Origin: JBDTMC01 sp039934475
GTDB lineage: Bacteria > Acidobacteriota > Terriglobia > Bryobacterales > Bryobacteraceae
Assembly (NCBI GenBank): GCA_039934475.1
Contig: JBDTMC010000218.1
Location: 1-12,436, forward strand
Direction: 5' to 3'
Length of the DNA stretch: 12,436 bases
Shown: positions 1 through 7,652 of the stretch, piece by piece
Position numbering within the stretch: the first letter of the stretch is position 1
How the letters are laid out: each line of letters begins with the position of its first letter
The notes under the pieces: generated by a model
Told to the model about the DNA's origin: nothing
The model's database searches: none
Seen by the model: only the letters and a program-made list of their open reading frames with translations
Position numbers and translations under genes: made by a program

Positions 1-650
1 CGAATGATGACGTTGAGGCTGGGGAACCAGTGCCTGCGGGTCCAGTGGTAGCTTTGGGCGGCAATGGCGGAGCGGTCCACGCGCCACACGATGTTGCCTT
101 CAATCAGCAGGCCGTCAAAGCGGCTCGGGACGCGTTCGCCCCTGGTGCGAAAGATGATGCCGCCGTTGTCCTTTATCTTCTGCGATCCGTTGACGTCGTG
201 GATGTAGAGCCCTTTGATGACGATGTGCGAAGCTGTTCCGAAGTTGTCGAGGAAGATGTGCACGCCGCGCCGCACGGCTGGTTTGTCGCCGTGATTGGTG
301 ATCTCCAGGCCGCGCAGTTCAATGTGCTGAACGTTGTAAAGACGGACAGCGTCCTCAACCGTGCCTGCTCCATCAATGCGGGGACGTGAGCCCTTGCCGT
401 AGGTGTCGATGACGATGGGCGCGCCAGGCCTGCCGGAACCTTTCGGCGCCAACTGGCCCTGCCAAGTGGAGCCGCGGTGAAACAGAATCTGGTCGCCGGG
501 AGCCAGATCGGAAGCGTTCACCTTTTCCAATGATTTCCAGGGCTGCTTGGCCGACAGTCCTTTGTTCGAATCCACGCCCTTGGCGGAATCCACGTAATAC
601 GTGGCGGCGCTCAATGGACAAACCAGCAGCAGTATAAGGATCGAACGCAT
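1..650 (-). CDS. Secreted right-handed beta-helix protein, 3' end cut by window edge
   Basis: The frame is open from an ATG at 650 to the window edge and gives the first 216 residues. The start is supported by a GGAG Shine-Dalgarno site at 659-662, 8 nt upstream. The N-terminus (MRSILILLLVCPLSAA) is a signal peptide with a likely cut near residue 16, so the product is exported. Mature residues 17-75 carry a Y-Y-V-D...G.DSN.G...PW.SL...L.PGD.ILF..G pattern typical of the N-terminal cap of secreted parallel beta-helix proteins. After it come short beta-strand repeats (HIELRGLEI, HIVIKGLYIHDV, FDGLLIEGNIVWRV) like PbH1 coils. The same N-terminal pattern occurs in the beta-helix gene at 4436-5956, so the two are paralogues. 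The gene follows the TonB receptor gene by 67 nt, with a terminator between them. Families with this fold include polysaccharide lyases and glycosidases, but no catalytic residues can be assigned. The substrate is unknown. Confidence 0.85.
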   Translation of the reverse strand, partial: MRSILILLLVCPLSAATYYVDSAKGVDSNKGLSAKQPWKSLEKVNASDLAPGDQILFHRGSTWQGQLAPKGSGRPGAPIVIDTYGKGSRPRIDGAGTVEDAVRLYNVQHIELRGLEITNHGDKPAVRRGVHIFLDNFGTASHIVIKGLYIHDVNGSQKIKDNGGIIFRTRGERVPSRFDGLLIEGNIVWRVDRSAIAAQSYHWTRRHWFPSLNVII

Positions 651-664
651 GATTGTATCTCCGG

Positions 665-705
665 AAGATAACAGAAGCGCCGGACCGGCGAAACCGGTCC
701 GGCGC
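665..705 (-). terminator. Hairpin terminator after the TonB receptor gene
   Basis: A perfect 12-bp inverted repeat (GCGCCGGACCGG at 677-688, complement at 694-705) encloses a 5-nt loop. On the minus strand it begins 12 nt after the receptor stop codon and is followed by a moderately U-rich tail (TTCTGTTATCTT). This fits a rho-independent terminator. The beta-helix gene begins only 27 nt further on, so partial read-through could set a receptor-high, enzyme-low ratio. The tail is not a pure T run, so termination may be incomplete. Confidence 0.75.
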
Positions 706-717
706 ATGTGGCGGAAT

Positions 718-3700
718 CTAGAAGTCGGCGCGGACGCCGAATTGAATCTGCCGGCGGTCATCTGACACGCCACTGACTTGTCCGAACAGGCTGCTTGCGG
801 GGTCGGTATTGAAGCCTGAGATCCGATGGCGGTTAAACAGGTTCAACACTTCGGCGCGGAACTGAATGCGGAGCCGTTCGGTGGGCGTGAAGTTCTTCTG
901 AAGTGAGGTGTCTTCAGAATAGAGCGGGGTGTTGCGAAGCTGCGAAATCAGCCGTGCCGCATTGCCGCGCATATAGCGGTCCAGCGTGGCCGGGTTGATA
1001 ACCTTCGAGGTATCGAAGTATGTCTTATTCGGCCGGGCATTGGAGATGTCGGTCATGTCGAAGTTCGAAGCGTCGAAGCTGGAGTTCAGCAAGGAAGCCC
1101 CGCTGGGGTTGTTGATGATGGGCCGGTTGGTGGCGAAGTTACTGTTCGGAGTGCCTGTGGCGCCGAAGCCAATGGGCTCTCCGCTCATGTAATTGCCAAT
1201 GTACTGAACGGTCCATCCACCGACGATGAAATCGAGCGCCTTCGGCAGCTTGGAACCGAACTGCTGTTTCTTGCCGACGGGCATGGCGTAGCTGCCGCCG
1301 ATTTTGACGATGTGGGTCTGATCGAACTCCAGCACCGACTTGTCGAGGCTGAGGTTGTTGTAGTCCATCGGCCGGCCGTAGTTCTGTCCCCAGCTGTCGC
1401 CGAAGGCCGAGCTCACGTTACCGATGTTCTTTGAGAATGAGTAGTTGGAGAGGAATTGCAGCCCATGGGAGAACCGCTTGTTCAATTGCAGCTGGAAGGC
1501 CTGGTAGTTGCTGAAGCCGAGAGGCGAATTCCAACTATAGAGATCGCTCCAGGAAATCACTGTGGGGAACGGTGTCAGCGTCTGCCACACGGGGACCGAA
1601 GTGCCATCGTTGCCGTAAGGATACCGTGCGCCAAGCGCCTTCGCCGCCGCCGGAATACCCGCATCGTTGGTGACCGTTTGGCCGAGGATGTCGCCCAACT
1701 TCAGTGCTCCCGTGGGAATCTGGTTCATTTTCCGTAGCTCGTTGGCCTGAAGCGCGGAGCTCTTGGTTCCGAGGTAACCGAGATCGAGTACGAAGTTTCC
1801 ACCAAGTTCCTTCTGGATATTGAAGTTCCACTGCTGCGTATAGCCAACGCGGCCTCCGTTGGGATCCCAACTTACGGGGCCCCAGATGCTGGAGGCGGCG
1901 GAAGGGTCGAGAGCGGCGGTCTGAATGACGCCGTTGTAGCCGTTGTCCCAATTGAACGCCGAAGTATTTGGCGCCGGTTGATTCACCGAATTGGTAGCAG
2001 TGAAGCCGAGGTGGTTACCCCACGGCACACCATCCCACCCATCGGGAAGGCGCGGGCTGTAGAAAACGCCGTAAGCGCCGCGGACAGTCATGTTCTTGAA
2101 GATGCCGTGGCTGGGCACGTTATAGGCGAAGCCGACGCGAGGAGCCCACGTGCAGTTGAGGCAGTTGTTGTAGAAGTTCCGTTTGCCGTCACGCCCGGTA
2201 CCCTGACCGGCAAATTCGATTGCTCCGAGAATGCCGTACTTGGGATCGACGAGCGTGGGGTTGAAGTTGTGCAGGCGATCGTATTTCTCTGTGCCTTGCG
2301 GCTGGTAATCCCAGCGCATGCCGACGTTCACTGTAAGGTTCGTGCTGACTTTCCAGTCGTCCTGGAAGAAGGCCGAATACATCGGGAACTGCGAGCCGAC
2401 GGGCGGCTTGACGGGCACGCTGGCGCTGGTGACGTCTCCCAGCAACATGCTGGCGAAGCCATGACCGGTCTGATTGAAGCCGGGGAGCCCGGTAATGTCG
2501 GCACCGAAGTTGAACTGCCCGGGGCCGTTGTTCACGCGCCAGTTCAGGCCATTCCAACGGATGTCGACCCCGAGTTTAAAGGAATGCTTGCCCCGAATCC
2601 AGCTCAGATTGTCTACGAATTGATAGGCTGTTCCGGCGCCGACGTCGTTGGCCATATAGCCAAGTGAGGGGAAGCCGACGCGGTCTCCGCTAAGGCCATT
2701 GATCTCGGGATAATTGAAGCCGGCGAGACCGTTGATGCCGAGTGCGGAGGCGCCATTCTCCCCGACGTGTTTCGACGTGCTGGGGTTAAGCTGCCGCCCA
2801 TAACCCGCATTGAAGTGATTCATGACCGTGGGCGAGAGCATGTAGTCGTGGGCCACACGGACGTAGTGGGAGGTGACGTATTGCAGGCGGGCGCGTGACA
2901 ACGGTCCGCCGTTGGGATCGCTGAAGTCCCACGCGCCACCTTGGTCGACCAGGGTGCGCGGGCGATCTACGAAGACGAACGAACCATTCAAGCGCTGCTT
3001 GGAGTTGATTTGAAAGTCGGACTTCGTTGAGAACTGGGTCTGGTTGAAGCCAGCCTGGTTAGACACCGGGAAAAACGAGTTGTTAATGAGCGTGTCGAGC
3101 TGCGGTTTGTAGCTCTGCGCGAGAATCCCGGTGAGCTTCTGAGAAACTGACGAGATCCGGCTCTGCGGGATCTTGTTGCCGGGGAACATGTCGCGCACCA
3201 GACTGCCACCCACGGTCTGAGAACTGGCGGGGTCGTAGATGGCGCCGCGCACCACGTTCCGTCCTAGAGCGTCTTTGCCCAGAACTTCGTTCGTGAGGTA
3301 GTTGCTGAAGTCGCCGCCAAGCCACGCTGCCGTGGGCATGGTCACCGTGGGTGAACCGCCGCCGGCGAAGGCTTCGTTGTACTTCTCATAAGCGGCGTAG
3401 AAGAACCATTTGTCTTTGCCGGTCCAGAGCTTGGGTATGCCGACGGGTCCACCGAGGCTAAGCGCCCAATCGTTGCGGCGGTCCAGACGGCGGGAATTCC
3501 CATAGAAGTTGCCGGCGAATGTATTGGCGTCGAAGCTTTCGTTGTGCCATTGCAGGTTACCGCTGCCGTGGTATTGGTTGGTGCCCGACTTCATGACGAA
3601 GTTGAAGACGCCACCGGCAGTGCGGGTGTATTCGGCACTCATGCCGCTGGTCTGTACTTTGAATTCTTCCACTGCTTCCATCGAAGGGCTGGATTCGCCG

Positions 3701-4296
3701 AGGTGGCCGGCGATGTAGATGCTGGCGGAGGCGCCGTCGAGGACGACTTCTTTGGCGAACGAAGGCGCGCCGTTGATGTGGGCGGTCCAATTGTTACCGC
3801 CAACGCCGGGGCTCAGTTTGTACGCGAAATCTTCGACGTACCGTCCACCGGAGAAGCCGAGGGGCAAGTCGACTACCTGCTTGCCGCTCATCAAAGTGGC
3901 CACTTCGGGCGTCTCTGTCTGCAACAGGGGCGCTTCGGAGGTCACCGTCAATGACTCGGAAGTCTGGCCTACTTCCATGCGGGCGTCGACGCGAAGAACG
4001 TCGGTGACGCTGAGGGCGACACTTTCGCGAACCGCGGTTTTGAAGCCCTTCATTTCGAAGCTGACGCGGTAGGCGCCGATCGGGAGATTGGGAATGCGGT
4101 ACTGACCCACCCCGTTGGAGACACTTTCGTATCTCTGATTGGTTTCTATGTGTGTAGCTACAATGACCACTTCGGGCATGGCGGCGCCACTGGCGTCGGT
4201 CACTGAACCGACGAAAGATCCGCGGTCCTGCTGGGCCCAAAGCGCACTGGCACACAACAAGACTGTCAAATATTTGAGAATGGTAGAAAACCTCAT
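718..4296 (-). CDS. Oar-like TonB-dependent outer-membrane receptor with carboxypeptidase-regulatory domain
   Basis: This 1192-residue outer-membrane protein has the layout of the long Oar/TonB-dependent receptors common in Acidobacteriota. A signal peptide spans residues 1-21 (cut after ALWA, before QQ). A carboxypeptidase-D regulatory-like beta-sandwich spans about 26-108 (GSFVGSVTDASGAAMPEVVI, then GQYRIPNLPIGAYRVSFEMKGF). A plug domain spans about 130-240 (VVLDGASAS, MEAVEEFKVQTSGMSAEYTRTAGGVFNFVMKSGTN given here in pieces). The rest is a beta-barrel rich in aromatic strands, ending in the terminal phenylalanine (QFGVRADF) expected for Bam-dependent assembly. Energy would come from TonB-ExbBD; none is encoded here and I see no clear TonB box. 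An AGAGG Shine-Dalgarno lies just before the ATG at 4296. The flanking beta-helix proteins suggest import of products of surface polymer degradation, but the ligand is unknown. The barrel has an unusual C-L-N-C pair at residues 712-715. Confidence 0.93.
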   Translation of the reverse strand: MRFSTILKYLTVLLCASALWAQQDRGSFVGSVTDASGAAMPEVVIVATHIETNQRYESVSNGVGQYRIPNLPIGAYRVSFEMKGFKTAVRESVALSVTDVLRVDARMEVGQTSESLTVTSEAPLLQTETPEVATLMSGKQVVDLPLGFSGGRYVEDFAYKLSPGVGGNNWTAHINGAPSFAKEVVLDGASASIYIAGHLGESSPSMEAVEEFKVQTSGMSAEYTRTAGGVFNFVMKSGTNQYHGSGNLQWHNESFDANTFAGNFYGNSRRLDRRNDWALSLGGPVGIPKLWTGKDKWFFYAAYEKYNEAFAGGGSPTVTMPTAAWLGGDFSNYLTNEVLGKDALGRNVVRGAIYDPASSQTVGGSLVRDMFPGNKIPQSRISSVSQKLTGILAQSYKPQLDTLINNSFFPVSNQAGFNQTQFSTKSDFQINSKQRLNGSFVFVDRPRTLVDQGGAWDFSDPNGGPLSRARLQYVTSHYVRVAHDYMLSPTVMNHFNAGYGRQLNPSTSKHVGENGASALGINGLAGFNYPEINGLSGDRVGFPSLGYMANDVGAGTAYQFVDNLSWIRGKHSFKLGVDIRWNGLNWRVNNGPGQFNFGADITGLPGFNQTGHGFASMLLGDVTSASVPVKPPVGSQFPMYSAFFQDDWKVSTNLTVNVGMRWDYQPQGTEKYDRLHNFNPTLVDPKYGILGAIEFAGQGTGRDGKRNFYNNCLNCTWAPRVGFAYNVPSHGIFKNMTVRGAYGVFYSPRLPDGWDGVPWGNHLGFTATNSVNQPAPNTSAFNWDNGYNGVIQTAALDPSAASSIWGPVSWDPNGGRVGYTQQWNFNIQKELGGNFVLDLGYLGTKSSALQANELRKMNQIPTGALKLGDILGQTVTNDAGIPAAAKALGARYPYGNDGTSVPVWQTLTPFPTVISWSDLYSWNSPLGFSNYQAFQLQLNKRFSHGLQFLSNYSFSKNIGNVSSAFGDSWGQNYGRPMDYNNLSLDKSVLEFDQTHIVKIGGSYAMPVGKKQQFGSKLPKALDFIVGGWTVQYIGNYMSGEPIGFGATGTPNSNFATNRPIINNPSGASLLNSSFDASNFDMTDISNARPNKTYFDTSKVINPATLDRYMRGNAARLISQLRNTPLYSEDTSLQKNFTPTERLRIQFRAEVLNLFNRHRISGFNTDPASSLFGQVSGVSDDRRQIQFGVRADF

Positions 4297-4330
4297 AAAT
4301 ACCTCTTTTCGCTATCCCGGGTCGCTAGCA

Positions 4331-4348
4331 GCGTCGCGAGATCGACGC
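4331..4348. repeat. Small inverted repeat in the receptor leader
   Basis: GCGTCG at 4331-4336 and CGACGC at 4343-4348 form a perfect 6-bp inverted repeat around a 6-nt spacer. It lies 35 nt upstream of the receptor start codon, inside the divergent intergenic region. It could be an operator half-site pair or a hairpin in the receptor mRNA leader. No regulator is identifiable, and a 6-bp repeat in GC-rich DNA may be chance. Confidence 0.35.
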
Positions 4349-4374
4349 AGGGGAACCTCTTTTTTCAACAGAGA

Positions 4375-4405
4375 TTCACACCTGTTTATATGATTTATAT
4401 ATAAT
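4375..4405 (+). promoter_or_regulatory. Candidate promoter for the divergent beta-helix gene
   Basis: A perfect TATAAT lies at 4400-4405, and TTCACA (one mismatch from TTGACA) at 4375-4380, spaced 19 bp, slightly long for sigma-70. The predicted transcript start is near 4412, giving a leader of about 24 nt before the ATG at 4436. The box sits in the most AT-rich stretch of the window (about 4381-4415). This stretch is close to palindromic (TGATTTATATATAATCA), so it could also serve the receptor gene on the other strand or bind a regulator. On the minus strand TTGACG (4419-4414) is a possible -35 without a well-placed -10. Confidence 0.45.
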
Positions 4406-4435
4406 CACATTTACGTCAACAAAGATAGGGGAAAT

Positions 4436-5956
4436 ATGCCCAACATTGCTCGTCTGATCATCGTCGCCGGATTCTGTGGCCTCCTTTGGGGCACCGATTA
4501 CCACGTGAGTGTGTCTGGCAAGGACGCGAACGGGGGCTCGAAGGAAGCGCCGTGGGCGTCCGTAGGCCGGGCAAACCGGCAGGACTTTCGCCCCGGTGAC
4601 CGGTTACTGTTTCAGGGCGGCCATGTCTTTCGGGGCACTCTGCAATTGGATGGGAAAGACAACGGAATATCCGGGCGCCCTGTGGTGGTGACTTCCTATG
4701 GGCAGGGCCGTGCGACGCTCGATGGCGGCGTGGGGCGGGCCATCTCATGCGCCGGATGCCGGTGGGTCGCCTTCCGGAACCTGAAGTTAGTGGGAGCGGG
4801 ACGCAAGACGGGCAATGCGGATTCAGGCTTGTTGATTGTGGGCGGCAGCGACGTGGAAGTAGATGGCATCGAGGTTTCCGGATTCCGCAAGGCGGGCGTG
4901 GAGTTGAACGGCGTTGACCGGGCGCGCATTCTGCGCGTCCACGCTCATGAGAACGGGTTTGCAGGAATCAGCGTCGACGGTGCGGTCTCGCGCGACTTGT
5001 ACATCGGCTATTCTCTGACCGAGAACAATCCCGGGGACCCTACCGTTCGCGACAATCACAGTGGGAATGGAATTGTTGTGGGGCATGTGCAAGGCGGAAC
5101 GATCGAACATTCCGAGGCGCGCTACAACGGGTGGGACATGGTGTGGAATGGCAACGGACCGGTGGGAATCTGGGCGTATGAATCGGACCGAGTGACGATT
5201 CAGTTCAACATCTCCCATCACAATCGCAGCACGGCGGAGGACGGGGGCGCCTACGATTTCGATGGCGGGATGACAAACTCTGTTCTGCAGTACAACTACT
5301 CGCATAGCAATTTCGGGGCGGGTTACCTGATCTGTCAATACGAGGGAGCGGGCGAGTTCGCCAACAATGTTGTGCGTTACAACGTCAGTCAGGACGACGG
5401 TTTGCTGGCTCACAACGCGGGTATTTATGTTTGGGTAGGCGGGGCGGGCATGAAGAGTACGGTGGTCTATAACAACACGATCTTCAATACGAAAGGATCT
5501 GCCGTGGCGTTTGGCTCCACGCCGCAGTATGCCGCTGAGAGGCCGAAATTCGAGTTTTATAACAACATCTTCGTCAGCCGGATGGCCCAGATCGTTGGCG
5601 GCGCGGACAGGGGAAGGTTTGCGGGGAACCTCTACTGGTCGATGGGTGAGCGGGGTTTCCTGGTGGATGGATATAAGGATTTCGGCGCCTGGGCGCGTGC
5701 TACGGGGCAAGAGATGGACAAAGGGGAGATGCTGGGCCAGTTTGCCGATCCCCTGCTGCGGAAGGATGGAACGGGCCTACTGACGAATCCGGCGGACTTG
5801 GGCAAGCTGCACGAGTATCAGTTGCTGCCCGGGTCGCCGGCGATGAGCCGGGGGATCGATCTGAAGGCGTGGTTTGGGCTGGATCCAGGGAGCAGGGATT
5901 TCTTCGGCGCGCCTGTAGGGACGGGCCGGCCTACAGTTGGGGCCGTCGGCCGCTGA
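4436..5956 (+). CDS. Secreted right-handed parallel beta-helix protein
   Basis: This 506-residue protein has a signal peptide at residues 1-19/20 (LIIVAGFCGLLWG) with no lipobox. Residues 21-97 form a cap with the pattern G.DAN.G...PW.SV...F.PGD.LLF..G...G.L, shared with the gene at 1-650. Residues about 130-400 are a run of PbH1-type coils, each with a short beta strand and N/G turns (VEVDGIEVSGF, AGISVDGAV, VTIQFNISHHN, NSVLQYNYSHSNFGAGYL, NVVRYNVSQ, VVYNNTIFN, FEFYNNIFV). The C-terminus (SPAM.RGID...RDFFGAP...VGAVG) is the usual tail of bacterial beta-helix proteins. A conserved acidic/His segment (HHN.STAEDGGAYDFDGG, residues 261-278) could line a substrate groove, but I cannot prove it catalytic. 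An AGGGG Shine-Dalgarno precedes the ATG. The gene is divergent from the TonB receptor, so roles in processing the receptor's substrate are plausible. The exact activity (lyase, glycosidase or binding) is not known. Confidence 0.88.
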   Translation: MPNIARLIIVAGFCGLLWGTDYHVSVSGKDANGGSKEAPWASVGRANRQDFRPGDRLLFQGGHVFRGTLQLDGKDNGISGRPVVVTSYGQGRATLDGGVGRAISCAGCRWVAFRNLKLVGAGRKTGNADSGLLIVGGSDVEVDGIEVSGFRKAGVELNGVDRARILRVHAHENGFAGISVDGAVSRDLYIGYSLTENNPGDPTVRDNHSGNGIVVGHVQGGTIEHSEARYNGWDMVWNGNGPVGIWAYESDRVTIQFNISHHNRSTAEDGGAYDFDGGMTNSVLQYNYSHSNFGAGYLICQYEGAGEFANNVVRYNVSQDDGLLAHNAGIYVWVGGAGMKSTVVYNNTIFNTKGSAVAFGSTPQYAAERPKFEFYNNIFVSRMAQIVGGADRGRFAGNLYWSMGERGFLVDGYKDFGAWARATGQEMDKGEMLGQFADPLLRKDGTGLLTNPADLGKLHEYQLLPGSPAMSRGIDLKAWFGLDPGSRDFFGAPVGTGRPTVGAVGR

Positions 5957-5973
5957 ACCGGTTGTGAGCGATG

Positions 5974-5982
5974 TGAGATAAT
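5974..5982 (+). promoter_or_regulatory. Candidate extended -10 promoter of the toxin-antitoxin operon
   Basis: TGA followed by GATAAT (5974-5982) matches an extended -10 element (TGn-TATAAT with one mismatch) and lies 18 nt before the antitoxin ATG. No good -35 is seen, as extended -10 promoters allow. Nearby are a GTGAG direct repeat (5964-5968 and 5973-5977) and the 8-bp palindrome AACCGGTT (5956-5963). Either could be where the AbrB-fold antitoxin binds for autorepression, which is usual for such operons. Confidence 0.35.
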
Positions 5983-5999
5983 CTTACCGGAGTCTTACC

Positions 6000-6266
6000 A
6001 TGGAGACAACTCGACTGTCGACGAAGGGACAGATCGTCCTGCCCAAGCACATACGTGCTTCCCGCGACTGGGGGCCTGGGATGGAATTCAGTGTGGAAGA
6101 AACAGTCGACGGAATACTTCTTCGACCCGCCAGCCGGTTTCCAAGAACGAACCTCGAGGACGTTGCTGGTTGTTTGCGAACTCATCTCGAGCCGAGCACT
6201 TTGGCGCAAATGAAGGCGGCCATCAAAGCTGAGGTGATCCGCCGTCATGACCGCGGTCGATACTAA
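6000..6266 (+). CDS. vapB: AbrB/SpoVT-fold antitoxin of a VapBC-type pair
   Basis: This 88-residue protein begins with the swapped-hairpin AbrB DNA-binding signature (TTRLSTKGQIVLPKHIR, then GPGMEFSVEETVDGILLRP, residues 3-43). The family binds its own promoter through this domain. The C-terminal part (about 45-88), which is basic and partly helical, should wrap around the toxin and block its active site. It overlaps the downstream PIN-domain gene by 20 nt in a different frame, the classic antitoxin-first order with translational coupling. CGGAG (5988-5992) is the likely ribosome-binding site. The module is self-contained and could be mobile, but no transposase or attachment site is seen next to it. 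Confidence 0.87.
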   Translation: METTRLSTKGQIVLPKHIRASRDWGPGMEFSVEETVDGILLRPASRFPRTNLEDVAGCLRTHLEPSTLAQMKAAIKAEVIRRHDRGRY

Positions 6267-6639
6267 CGTATTGGTCCGTCTGTTGACAGGCGACGATCCG
6301 TCGCAGGAGGCTATCGCCCGTTCCGTCTTTACTGCCGGTCAGATCTGGATCTCGAAGACAGTGTTACTGGAAACCGCATGGGTGCTAAAAAGTCTCTTTG
6401 ATTTTGACGATGGCGCGATCCAGATTGCCTTGACCGGGCTGCTTGGACTCAGTGGGGTGGAGGTAGAGGACGAAACCGCGGTGTCGGCTGCTCTGGCGCT
6501 TACGGTCCAAGGCGTTGACTTCGCGGATGCGATGCATCTGGCCAGCAGACCGCACGGCTGTCATTTCGTCACATTTGACCGGACATTTGCCCGTCGTGCG
6601 AAACGGGCTGGCGTCGTGAGTATTGCGGTTTTATCCTAG
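6247..6639 (+). CDS. vapC: PIN-domain ribonuclease toxin (VapC family)
   Basis: This 130-residue protein is a complete PIN domain, the expected length for VapC. The acidic metal-binding residues are visible in order: D5 in AVDTNVLVRLL, E42 in LLETAWVL, D91/D94 in VDFADAMHLA, and D111 in FVTFDRTFAR. VapC toxins are Mg2+-dependent endoribonucleases that cleave tRNAs or rRNA when freed from their antitoxin; the target here is unknown. The ATG at 6247 lies inside the antitoxin gene, with GAGGTG at 6231-6236 as a slightly distant ribosome-binding site, so translation is probably coupled. All catalytic positions are intact, so the toxin is likely active. Its stop is 8 nt from the convergent moaA stop, with no clear terminator between them. 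Confidence 0.9.
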   Translation: MTAVDTNVLVRLLTGDDPSQEAIARSVFTAGQIWISKTVLLETAWVLKSLFDFDDGAIQIALTGLLGLSGVEVEDETAVSAALALTVQGVDFADAMHLASRPHGCHFVTFDRTFARRAKRAGVVSIAVLS

Positions 6640-6647
6640 CAGGGCCA

Positions 6648-7646
6648 TTAGCCGCCGATAGAGTACATGGGACGCGGTGGGGGCACGAATTTAGCTGAAT
6701 TGATCTCATGCCCCAGCCACTTCTCGCCCACTGTGCGGCGGATGACGGCCGCGATCTCGGCGTCGGGTGCGCCAGAGCGGAGCAGACCCTTGACGTCGGT
6801 TTCGTCGATTGCGAAGAGGCAGTAGCGAAGCTTGCCGTCGGCGGTGAGACGGATGCGATTGCAGTTTAGGCAGAAGGGCTCGCTCACGCTGGCGATGAAG
6901 CCCACCGTGCCGATTCCGTCGCGGTAGCGGTATTCCGAAGCGGGTGCGCGCGGGTCGCGGTCGGGGATTTCGTCGAGCGGCCCGAATTCACCCTCGATCG
7001 TCTCGAGGATGGTCCGCTTGCGCAGGACGCGACTAGGATCCCACAGACCTTGCGCGTCCAGCGGCATGAACTCGATGTAACGGATTTCGTAGCCGTTCTC
7101 GCGGCCGAAACGGGCGAGAGGAAGAATGTCCGGTTCGACCAGGTTCTGCACTGCGACAGCGTTGATCTTGATGGGTCCGAACCCTAGATTTCTGGCGTAT
7201 TCCAGGCCGTCGAGAACACGTGGAAGATCGTCGCGGCGGGTGATCTGGTGAAAGCGCTGGCGGTCTAGGGTGTCCAGGTGGATGTTCAGGCGGCGCAGCC
7301 CGGCTTTGTAGAGATCGTCGGCTTGCTCACGGAGCAGAACGGCATTGGTCGTAAGCGCAATGTCGCGAATGCCAGGGACGACCGCGAGCCGTTCAATGAG
7401 GTGCGGCAGATCGCGGCGCACAAGGGGCTCGCCGCCGGTGACGCGCAGCTTGGTGACACCGAGGCCCGCCGCCACCCGGACGAAACGCTCAATCTCCTCA
7501 AACGACAGGATTTCGCGCCTGTCAACGAATTGCACCCCGGTTTCCGGCATGCAGTAGAAGCAGCGGATGTTGCAACGATCGGTGACGCTGACGCGGAGGT
7601 TGTCGTGAATGCGGTGGAAGCTGTCGGTGAGCGGTAGTTCGGCCAT
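6648..7646 (-). CDS. moaA: GTP 3',8-cyclase, molybdenum cofactor biosynthesis protein MoaA
   Basis: This 332-residue radical-SAM enzyme catalyses the first step of molybdopterin synthesis, converting GTP to 3',8-cyclo-7,8-dihydro-GTP, which MoaC then processes. The N-terminal radical-SAM cluster motif is C25-x3-C29-x2-C32 (SVTDRCNIRCFYCMPE). The second cluster, which binds GTP, is C259-x2-C262-x13-C276 (FCLNCNRIRLTADGKLRYC). The protein ends in the conserved double glycine (SIGG). SAM-binding TGGEP is at TKLRVTGGEPLVRRDL. All key residues are intact and the length is normal. The ATG lies 6 nt after the nadA stop on the same strand, so the two are co-transcribed and probably translationally coupled; no strong Shine-Dalgarno is visible. 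No other moa/moe genes are in the window. Confidence 0.97.
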   Translation of the reverse strand: MAELPLTDSFHRIHDNLRVSVTDRCNIRCFYCMPETGVQFVDRREILSFEEIERFVRVAAGLGVTKLRVTGGEPLVRRDLPHLIERLAVVPGIRDIALTTNAVLLREQADDLYKAGLRRLNIHLDTLDRQRFHQITRRDDLPRVLDGLEYARNLGFGPIKINAVAVQNLVEPDILPLARFGRENGYEIRYIEFMPLDAQGLWDPSRVLRKRTILETIEGEFGPLDEIPDRDPRAPASEYRYRDGIGTVGFIASVSEPFCLNCNRIRLTADGKLRYCLFAIDETDVKGLLRSGAPDAEIAAVIRRTVGEKWLGHEINSAKFVPPPRPMYSIGG

Positions 7647-7652
7647 CGGGTG

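Noticed and set aside
1978..2667. 229-codon frame antisense to the TonB receptor
   Set aside because: The receptor frame is continuous and family-like across this stretch, so this is a shadow frame.
4248..4270. TGGCAC at 4248-4253 as part of a sigma-54 -24/-12 promoter
   Set aside because: There is no TTGCA-like -12 element at the right distance, and it lies inside the receptor signal-peptide codons.
4301..4363. 9-bp direct repeat ACCTCTTTT at 4301-4309 and 4355-4363
   Set aside because: One copy is simply the receptor Shine-Dalgarno region; the other has no start codon near it. A short purine-rich coincidence is the simplest view.
4823..5710. Long open frame (295 codons) on the minus strand opposite the beta-helix gene
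   Set aside because: The sense strand encodes clear beta-helix repeats with a signal peptide; the antisense product has no domain features.
6637..6650. Search for a bidirectional terminator between vapC and moaA
   Set aside because: Only 8 nt separate the stops and no stable inverted repeat with a T run is visible around them.
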